Program-made: the position numbers and the translations under genes
Source of the DNA: Deltaproteobacteria bacterium
GTDB lineage: Bacteria; Myxococcota_A; UBA796; UBA2385
Length of the DNA: 37,833 nucleotides
Assembly (NCBI GenBank): GCA_016792625.1
Contig: JAEUKK010000200.1
Span: 1 to 37,833 of the forward strand
Direction: 5' to 3'
Notes under the pieces: model-generated
Database searches by the model: none
Told to the model about the DNA's origin: nothing
Seen by the model: only the letters and a program-made list of their open reading frames with translations
In this document: positions 32,813 to 37,833 of the stretch, piece by piece
Layout: each line of letters starts with the position of its first letter
Position numbering within the stretch: the stretch's first letter is position 1

Positions 32813-33692
32813 GGGATGTGGTCGGGGGCGGCGCCGCAGGGCGCCACAGCTTGCGCACCAGCGCGAGGCCCGCGCCGGCCATCATCAGGCTGCCCCACTG
32901 CGCGGGGGTGAGCCCGGCCCAGCGCACATCGGCCCCGCTGAGGTCCGAGTTGCGCAGGAAGTCGAGCGCGAGGCGGGCGGGCGCGTACATAGCGCACCAG
33001 AGCGCCACAAAAAAACCAGGTTGGACCGGGCGGTTGCGAAAGGCGTAGAAGGTGGCCGCGATCACCGCGGTCCACAGCGCTTCGTACAGGCCCAAGTCAT
33101 GGCGTGGGCCCCCGTAGGTCGCGGCGGGGAAGTCGACCGCCAAGAAGAAGTCGCTGCGGGCGCCGACGTGGTCATGCGCCGAGAAGCAGCCGAGGCGGCC
33201 GAAGGTCCAGCCGAGGGGGAAGCCGAAGATGTACGCGTCGCCATGCTTCCAGAAGTCTTTGGGTCGACCCGCCCACTGCACAAAGCTCGACCACGCCCCG
33301 GTCGCCCCTTTGGCCGAGAAGACCTTGGCTTGATCGCCGAAGAAGCGAGGCAGGTTGAGGAACAGCACCGCCGCGGCGACGGCCCCGAGGAAGCCGCCGT
33401 AGGACGAAAAGCCGGCCCAGATCTTGAGGAGCGCCCAGATCCCCTGCTCTTCGAGCTGGTGGGGGTTGTAGGCGAGCACGTGCACGATGTGGCCGCCGAC
33501 AAAGCCGCTGCCGACGATGAACACACCGCCGTCTACGATGTCGCGCACGTCCAGGCCCTGCTGGATGCCGCGCCACCGGCAGGACTCGAGCCCGAGGATG
33601 AACCCGAGGGTCACCAGCGCCGCCCACGAGTCGAGCACAATGCCGCCCAGCTCGATCATCGGCGGCGGGTAGTACGGGATGAGGGCGAGCAG
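32805..33692 (-). CDS. lgt: Lgt, prolipoprotein diacylglyceryl transferase, probable CTG start
   Basis: Inner-membrane enzyme that transfers diacylglycerol from phosphatidylglycerol to the lipobox Cys of prolipoproteins. About seven membrane helices are visible, with a VGGHIVHVLAYNP loop, GFSSYGGFLGA, the signature region FGRLGCFSAHDHVG and a late ARLALDFLR. The E. coli catalytic-region His103 (FHGGLIG) appears as Tyr here (SYGGFLG), and the NFIN of the signature as CFSA, so the active site looks divergent. I start at CTG 33692 (295 aa) because GGAGGCCCC sits directly before it and the frame then reads LLALIPYYPPPMIELGG, as in Lgt proteins that begin with an I-P-Y-F motif. The first ATG (33659) would lose this and has no good ribosome-binding site. 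Confidence 0.85.
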   Translation of the reverse strand: MLALIPYYPPPMIELGGIVLDSWAALVTLGFILGLESCRWRGIQQGLDVRDIVDGGVFIVGSGFVGGHIVHVLAYNPHQLEEQGIWALLKIWAGFSSYGGFLGAVAAAVLFLNLPRFFGDQAKVFSAKGATGAWSSFVQWAGRPKDFWKHGDAYIFGFPLGWTFGRLGCFSAHDHVGARSDFFLAVDFPAATYGGPRHDLGLYEALWTAVIAATFYAFRNRPVQPGFFVALWCAMYAPARLALDFLRNSDLSGADVRWAGLTPAQWGSLMMAGAGLALVRKLWRPAAPPPTTSHV

Positions 33693-33797
33693 GGGGCCTC
33701 CGTGGGGCGGGCGCGCCGCCGCGCGCGGCTTACCACGCCGATCTGCATCTGGCGCGGCCTCTGCCCGCGACAACGGCCGGCCGGGCCTCCGCTGGGT

Positions 33798-33803
33798 TAG
33801 CCG
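33798..33803 (+). promoter_or_regulatory. Candidate -10 element (TAGCCG) upstream of gene 33822
   Basis: TAGCCG in GGGTTAGCCG lies 18 nt before the ATG at 33822, in the divergent gap with lgt. On the other strand a related TAAGCC (33727-33732) lies 34 nt before the proposed lgt CTG. Confidence 0.35.
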
Positions 33804-33821
33804 CGCAGCCGGAGGGCGCCG

Positions 33822-34274
33822 ATGGCCGTCATCACCACTGACATCCTGCTTGAGGGCGTGCGCCGCGACGACGTCTTCGCTTGGCTCTGCGTGCCTGCCA
33901 ACCACAAGCTGCTGCTTGAGGGCGCCTTCGATGACCTGCGCGAGGATGGCCCCGGGGCCTACACCCTCAGCGTCCAGGGCCCCGGCCGCAGCCGAACGCT
34001 GGGCTACCGCTTCGACCAGCCCGACGACAGCCACGGCGGCCGGCGGGTCTATGTGCAGACCGCGGGCAAACGTTTCGCGGGCAAGCTGTCCTACAGCCTG
34101 CGCACGATGAAGCCGAGCACCAACACCTTGGTGACCTTGCACCTCGACTTTGACCCCGGCCCGCTCGGGCTGCTGGTGCTGCGCCTCGGCCTTGAGCCCA
34201 AGCTGCGCGGCAGCTTCGCCCGCTGCCTTGAGGCCCTCGCCCGGGCGGTCCCGCGCAGCGCGCCAGCGAGCTGA
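33822..34274 (+). CDS. SRPBCC/START-like small protein
   Basis: 150-aa cytoplasmic-looking protein without signal or membrane segment. The pattern of an early helix (DDVFAWLCVPANHKLLLEGAFDDL), a run of strands (AYTLSVQGP, RTLGYRFDQPDDSHGGRRVYVQT, KLSYSLRTMKPSTNTLVTLHLDFDP) and a long C-terminal helix (RLGLEPKLRGSFARCLEALARAV) is that of the helix-grip SRPBCC/polyketide-cyclase fold, which binds hydrophobic ligands. I do not recognise a specific family. The start has CCGGAGGGCGCCG before ATG. It is divergent from lgt and ends 12 nt before the convergent GNAT gene, with no room for a separate terminator. Confidence 0.6.
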   Translation: MAVITTDILLEGVRRDDVFAWLCVPANHKLLLEGAFDDLREDGPGAYTLSVQGPGRSRTLGYRFDQPDDSHGGRRVYVQTAGKRFAGKLSYSLRTMKPSTNTLVTLHLDFDPGPLGLLVLRLGLEPKLRGSFARCLEALARAVPRSAPAS

Positions 34275-34286
34275 GCGGGCGACAAC

Positions 34287-34907
34287 CTAGCGGGCGTGGA
34301 CCTCGAGCCGCATGAGCAGATCATCGCGCAGCGCGCCGCTCTCCTCTTGGGACCACCCCGCGCGGCGGCCTTCTTCGACGAAGCCGCGGCTGCTGTAGAG
34401 GGCGACCGCGGCGGCATTGTCGGCGAAGACGGCGAGGCGCAGCACGCGCACCGTCGGGCGCGCGCGCAGGCTGTCGAGGAGCGCGTCGAGCAGGGCGCCG
34501 CCGACCCCGCCGCCGCGCGCCTCGGCGTCGACCGCGAGCTCCAGCGTGCGGCAGTGGGCGAGGCGCCGCAGACCCGCCGCGCGGGCGATGGCGAGGCCCC
34601 GGAGCGCGCCGTCGACCTCGGCGACCAGCGCCGCGGGACCGGTGGGGTCATTGGGCGGGAGCACCTGCCCAGGGGCCTCGTCTGGGTAGGTGAGGAAAGC
34701 GTCGCCTTCCGCCCAGATCTGCTGAAGCAGCGCCGCGCAGGTCGCTTCGTCTTCAGGGCGCGCGGGGCGCACCCGGATGGTCGCGCCGGTGAGCGGCCCG
34801 CGGCCGGCGCGGCGGAGGTGACCGGGCCGCCGCGGCCCGCCCGGCGCAGGCAGCTTCAGCCCGTCGAGGAGCAGCGCAGGGTCGGCGGGACCGCCCGTGC
34901 TCACCAC
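34287..34907 (-). CDS. GNAT-family N-acetyltransferase
   Basis: 206-aa protein. The GNAT domain begins about residue 43 (TIRVRPARPEDEATCAALL) and contains the acetyl-CoA-binding stretch LELAVDAEARGGGVGGALLDALL (a variant of the Q/RxxGxG/A loop) and the late motif VRVLRLAVFADNAAAVALYSSRGFVEEGR. The order and NAxAxxLYxxxGF ending resemble the RimI/PhnO-like and phosphinothricin acetyltransferase types; the acceptor is unknown. The start is one of two adjacent GTG codons (34907 or 34904), the latter overlapping the upstream lipoprotein stop as GTGA; both are weak starts, so expression is probably coupled. The first 40 residues are Pro/Arg/Gly-rich and not part of the domain. Confidence 0.8.
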   Translation of the reverse strand: MVSTGGPADPALLLDGLKLPAPGGPRRPGHLRRAGRGPLTGATIRVRPARPEDEATCAALLQQIWAEGDAFLTYPDEAPGQVLPPNDPTGPAALVAEVDGALRGLAIARAAGLRRLAHCRTLELAVDAEARGGGVGGALLDALLDSLRARPTVRVLRLAVFADNAAAVALYSSRGFVEEGRRAGWSQEESGALRDDLLMRLEVHAR

Positions 34908-35410
34908 TTGCCTTTTTTCTGCTCGATCTTGGTGACCTTGTCGTCATCGATGATGACGTGGCGCTCCCACAGCTCGGCGGCCTTGTATTGGGTCTTGCTG
35001 CCCGGCTCCCACACCAGGAGCGCGCCCTCTTGGGTCTGCTCGAAGCGGTAAATGTAGAGGAAGGAGCGCTGGGCCTGCCGACCCGCGAGCTTCTTGCTGT
35101 CGACCGGCTTGCCCCAAGCCATCAGCACCATGTCTTTGGTCCAGCCGACTTGGACCTCGCCGCCGTAGACCTGCTCGCGGACCTCGGGGGGCAAGGAGTA
35201 GAAGCGATCCCACAAGCCGGCCTTCATGAGAAACTCGTCGCGCTCGGCCCGGGTCCTGAGCTTGAGGAAGTTGTCGCGCTGGCCGTCCTCCATGTAGGCC
35301 TTCAGCGCCATGTAGTGCTTGTGCTCGTCGGGCTCGAGCCGCTTGAGCCGCTTGGCGGCGCAGCCCGCGACGAGAGCCACGCAGAGCAGCAGGGGGAGGA
35401 GGCGGCGCAT
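34901..35410 (-). CDS. Small lipoprotein, possibly BamE/SmpA-like
   Basis: 169-aa predicted lipoprotein: MRRLLPLLLCVALVAGC with Cys17. A charged helical part (about 25-75: HKHYMALKAYMEDGQRDNFLKL, ERDEFLMKAGLWDRFYSLPPEVREQV) precedes a C-terminal beta part with VQVGWTKDMVLMAWGKPVDSKK, SFLYIYRFEQTQ and a final HVIIDDDKVTKIEQ strand. The sequence G-W-T-x-x-x-V-x-x-x-W-G-x-P recalls the SmpA/OmlA (BamE) fold, where the helix precedes a beta hairpin, but the match is loose. ATG 35410 carries CCGGAGCCCCC. The upstream 260-bp gap is divergent with the SPFH gene and holds a perfect 16-bp GC palindrome (35577-35592). Role likely in envelope maintenance, unproven. Confidence 0.65.
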   Translation of the reverse strand: MRRLLPLLLCVALVAGCAAKRLKRLEPDEHKHYMALKAYMEDGQRDNFLKLRTRAERDEFLMKAGLWDRFYSLPPEVREQVYGGEVQVGWTKDMVLMAWGKPVDSKKLAGRQAQRSFLYIYRFEQTQEGALLVWEPGSKTQYKAAELWERHVIIDDDKVTKIEQKKGKW

Positions 35411-35670
35411 GGGGGCTCCGGGGGCGACGCGGGGCGCGCGGCGCTGAGGCGGGTGTGCAGCAGGTCGTTCTGGCGCGGCAGCTGTGGTCGGGGCGCAGCG
35501 GAGCGTGCGTGACCCCGACATCCGCGGCCGGCCCGTTAACCCGCGCTGCTGCCGGGTGAGGCCGCCGCGCCCGTCGCCGCCGCGCGCGGCGGGCTTAGGG
35601 GTGCGCGCGCGCCCTCCGCTGCCCCCCGCGGGGCAGAGTCGCGCTGCACCCACCGTCTCCGAGGATCGCA

Positions 35671-36513
35671 ATGACCACCCAGAGCCCGCTCCGCTCCTCC
35701 CGCGCCCTCTTTTTGCTCGCTGGCCTCGCGCTCCTCGGCCTCGGCGGCTGCTCCCCGGCCTCGGTCGACGCCGGTCAGGTCGGGATCAAGACCCAGTGGG
35801 GCGCGGTCCAGCCCGATGTCTACCAAGAGGGGCTCTACCTCACCTGGGTCGGCCAGAACATCGTGTCACTCGATGCGCGCGTGCAGAAGAAAGAGGTCAG
35901 CGCCAGCGCGTCGAGCAAAGACCTGCAGGTGGTCTCGGCGGTGATCGCGCTCAACTACCGAATCGACACCGCGAACGCGCCCAAGCTCTACCAGAGTGTC
36001 GGCGATCTCGCCCAAGTCGAGGCCAACATCATCGATCCCGTGCTGATGGAGGCCGTGAAGACCGCGACCGCCCAATACAACGCAGAGGAGCTCATCACCG
36101 AGCGCCGGCAGGTCAAAGACGCGATCGCGACCTATGTCAAGGAGCGCCTTGAGCAGAGCTACCTGCTCGTGACCGACCTCAGCATCGTCAATTTCACCTT
36201 CGACTCCAAGTACCAAGACGCGATCGAGGCCAAGCAGGTCGCCGAGCAGCAGGCCCTCGCCGCGGGCAACGATCTGAAGCGCATCGAGGTCGAGGCCAAG
36301 CAGGCCGAGGCCTCCGCCCAAGGCCGGGCCAACGCGATGTTGATTGAGGCCCGGGCCGAAGCCGAGCGCCAAGCGCTGCTGCGGGCGACCATGACGCCTG
36401 AGCTGGTCGAGTGGGAGGCCATTCAGAAGTGGGACGGCACCATGCCCATTGTGATGGGTGAAGGCGGCAGTTTCGTCGACGTGGCGGCGATCGCCAACAC
36501 CCGCAAGAAGTAG
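35671..36513 (+). CDS. SPFH/prohibitin-family protein with lipobox
   Basis: 280-aa member of the prohibitin/HflK-HflC/flotillin superfamily. After an N-terminal segment SRALFLLAGLALLGLGGC the domain starts at VDAGQVGIKTQWGAVQPDVYQEGLYLTW and continues with VQKKEVSASASSKDLQVVSAVIALNYRID and the helix KDAIATYVKERLEQSYLLVTDLSIVNFTFDS. A coiled-coil follows (about 190-240, EAKQVAEQQALAAGNDLKRIEVEAKQAEA split by Ala), then WDGTMPIVMGEGG, typical of bacterial prohibitins. Instead of a plain transmembrane anchor it has a good lipobox (LGGC, Cys about 27), so it may be lipid-anchored on the periplasmic side. GAGG precedes the ATG. Such proteins form ring scaffolds that control membrane proteases; no FtsH is nearby. 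Confidence 0.85.
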   Translation: MTTQSPLRSSRALFLLAGLALLGLGGCSPASVDAGQVGIKTQWGAVQPDVYQEGLYLTWVGQNIVSLDARVQKKEVSASASSKDLQVVSAVIALNYRIDTANAPKLYQSVGDLAQVEANIIDPVLMEAVKTATAQYNAEELITERRQVKDAIATYVKERLEQSYLLVTDLSIVNFTFDSKYQDAIEAKQVAEQQALAAGNDLKRIEVEAKQAEASAQGRANAMLIEARAEAERQALLRATMTPELVEWEAIQKWDGTMPIVMGEGGSFVDVAAIANTRKK

Positions 36514-36585
36514 CGCCAGGGCGGCGGCGCCGCGGCCTTCAGGCCACCGTCATCGTGGTGTTAGCGCGGGCCTGGACGCGTGGTT

Positions 36586-36591
36586 TAGACT
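36586..36591 (+). promoter_or_regulatory. Candidate -10 element (TAGACT) upstream of the Gly-rich gene
   Basis: TAGACT in GGTTTAGACT lies 78 nt before the ATG at 36670, in the 156-bp gap after the SPFH gene. A small GGCC-TTCA-GGCC hairpin near 36533-36544 could end the SPFH transcript. Confidence 0.35.
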
Positions 36592-36669
36592 GCGGCCGGC
36601 GCGCGGTGCCCGCAGTTTTGCGGCGGCGCGCGCCCCCCGCACTTCGCCCACGACCCGGTCGGAGCCTCC

Positions 36670-37833
36670 ATGGCCAGCGCGATCTCCCTGCCGCCGCATC
36701 GTCACCCGCCCACGGCCACCGGGCCCAGCGGGGCGGTCAGCTCCGGCGCCGCGGCCTCTGGCGGCGGTGGGGGAGGCGGCGGTGGGGGAGGCGGTGGTGG
36801 TGGCGGCGGCGCATCCTCGGCGGCCAGCGGTGGCGGCGCGGCGCCGGCGAGCCCGGTCGGCTTCCAGCGCAACGCCGACGGCAGCCTCTCGATCACCAGC
36901 GGCCAAACCGGCGCGGGCTTCAACCTGCGGGTCGGCCGCGACGGCACCTTCAACCTCGCCGGCGCCATGTCGGGCTTCGCCGGCGCGCTCAGCCTCAACC
37001 GCAACGGCCAGCTGGGCGGCTACCTTGGCGGCATGATCGGCGACACCCGCGCTGTTTTGCGCGGCAGCGGGGCCCGGGGCCTCTCGCTCGAGGGCTTCGG
37101 CCGCACCTGGTCGGGGGGGCTCTTCGGCGGGCCGCAGGGCAACCGCCTCGGGATCAGCGTGGCGGGCGGCCAACGCAGCGGCCTCGGCCCGCTCGGCGGC
37201 GGCGGGGTGCCTGGCGGCGCTGTGCTCAACGTGCGCGAGAGCGGCGTCGAGGCGGGCGCAGGCGGCGTCGGCGGTTGGGCGAACCGCGACGGCAGCTGGT
37301 CGGCGCGGGGCGCGGGCGCGACCGTGACCCACAACCGGGCGGGGCGCACCAGCGGCTCCGTCGCGGGCACGGTCGGCGACACCCGCGTGGTCGGCAAAGG
37401 CAGCTCTGAGGGCAGCTGGTCAGCCGACGCCTACGGGCGCGGCACCTCGGCCGGCGCCCGTGAAGACAGCCGGGGCAACACCAGCGCCGCGATCAGCGGG
37501 GCTTCGAGCGACAACAGCACCCGCGGCAGCGCGGCTGTGCGCAACGGCAGCGCCGAGGCCTCGGTCGAGAGCCGCGGCGCCGACGGCGTGCGGCGCACCA
37601 CCGCGACCACCGGCAGCGACGGCACGGGCGGCCCGCGCACGGGCGCGGCGGGCACCGGCGCGACCGGGGGCAGCCCCAGCGTGCGCAGCACCGAGTCGGG
37701 CGGCGGCGGGCGCGCGGCCAGCCCCGGCTTGGGCGGCGCGGCGGCCGCGGGCGGCGCGGCGGCGGCGGGTGGCGCAGCGGCGGCGGCTGCGGGTGGCGGG
37801 CGGGCGGCGTCTCCGCCGGCCTCGGGCGCCGCG
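36670..37833 (+). CDS. Gly-rich repetitive protein, partial (runs off window)
   Basis: The frame from ATG 36670 is open for 388 codons to the last base of the window, so the 3' end is missing. GGAGCCTCC directly before the ATG supports the start. Beginning MASAISLPPHRHPPTATGPS, it has no obvious signal peptide, then a run of 17 Gly (codons 31-47), then short imperfect repeats rich in G, S, A, R and N (GRDGTFNLAGAMSG, GDTRAVLRGSG, NRDGSWSARG, AVRNGSAEASVES) with alternating polar/apolar spacing that suggests a beta-helix-like or filament-like body, and finally Ala/Gly blocks near the edge. The reading frame and codon pattern are coherent, while the shorter ORFs in the other frames are shadows. 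Function unknown; could be a surface or structural protein. Confidence 0.65.
   Translation, partial: MASAISLPPHRHPPTATGPSGAVSSGAAASGGGGGGGGGGGGGGGGGASSAASGGGAAPASPVGFQRNADGSLSITSGQTGAGFNLRVGRDGTFNLAGAMSGFAGALSLNRNGQLGGYLGGMIGDTRAVLRGSGARGLSLEGFGRTWSGGLFGGPQGNRLGISVAGGQRSGLGPLGGGGVPGGAVLNVRESGVEAGAGGVGGWANRDGSWSARGAGATVTHNRAGRTSGSVAGTVGDTRVVGKGSSEGSWSADAYGRGTSAGAREDSRGNTSAAISGASSDNSTRGSAAVRNGSAEASVESRGADGVRRTTATTGSDGTGGPRTGAAGTGATGGSPSVRSTESGGGGRAASPGLGGAAAAGGAAAAGGAAAAAAGGGRAASPPASGAA
36760..36789 (+). repeat. 15-bp tandem duplication encoding poly-Gly
   Basis: GGCGGCGGTGGGGGA occurs twice in direct tandem (36760-36774 and 36775-36789) inside the 17-Gly run (36760-36810). As a multiple of three, copy changes would alter length without shifting frame. 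Confidence 0.75.

Noticed and set aside
36550..37332. Minus-strand 260-codon ORF at the right edge
   Set aside because: Antisense to the open Gly-rich frame, which has a start signature and coherent repeats; the minus frame is Ala/Arg-rich without motifs.

Overview
The window is very GC-rich (roughly three quarters G+C by eye) and densely packed with protein genes. No rRNA, tRNA, insertion sequence, prophage or CRISPR array is visible. Two lipoproteins built from MopE-type Asp/Cys-rich repeats (one joined to an FG-GAP propeller), abundant lipoproteins, a PilT-type ATPase, an Omp85 protein, an outer-membrane barrel and Lgt point to a Gram-negative relative of the Myxococcota or a similar deltaproteobacterial-type lineage. 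That placement is inferred from gene content and style, not from a marker gene.

Layout. (1) 137-9534, minus strand: a very compact nine-gene unit reading porin-like barrel > 51-aa membrane peptide > 28-aa membrane peptide > kdpF > kdpA > kdpB > kdpC > kdpD > kdpE, with gaps of 14 nt or less. It would give high-affinity K+ uptake from outer-membrane entry to P-type ATPase pump plus its own two-component regulator. A phased CTTGA(T/G) triplet at 9583-9620 is a candidate KdpE operator. (2) 9779-15024, minus: a split molybdenum xanthine dehydrogenase (xdhB, xdhA), a MazG-like NTP pyrophosphohydrolase and a UbiA-family prenyltransferase. (3) 15167-17278, plus: an Omp85/TamA-like outer-membrane protein. 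(4) 17444-22647, minus: an eight-unit MopE-like lipoprotein, a DUF952 protein with an unusual tail, a secreted beta-rich protein and a PilT-type ATPase. (5) 22869-24685, plus: a CBS-pair protein and a Tat-exported transglutaminase-like protein. (6) 24751-27078, minus: a VWA lipoprotein, divergent from (7) 27273-31776, plus: an AT-hook-like protein and two lipoproteins, the second combining MopE repeats with seven FG-GAP repeats. (8) 31916-36513: lgt overlapping a lipoprotein gene, an SRPBCC-like protein, a GNAT acetyltransferase, a small lipoprotein and a lipobox-bearing SPFH/prohibitin protein. (9) 36670 to the window end: a Gly-rich repeat protein, open at the edge.

Three genome-style signals recur across unrelated genes: a translation-start signature close to CCGGAGCSCCCATG, a TAGNC element in upstream regions (often 17-33 nt before the start codon, a candidate -10 box), and a twin-hairpin intergenic repeat (core GGTCGCGCAGCGACC) present in three gaps. 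Most long ORFs antisense to the listed genes are GC-codon shadows. All functions are assigned from motifs read by eye; no search was run.
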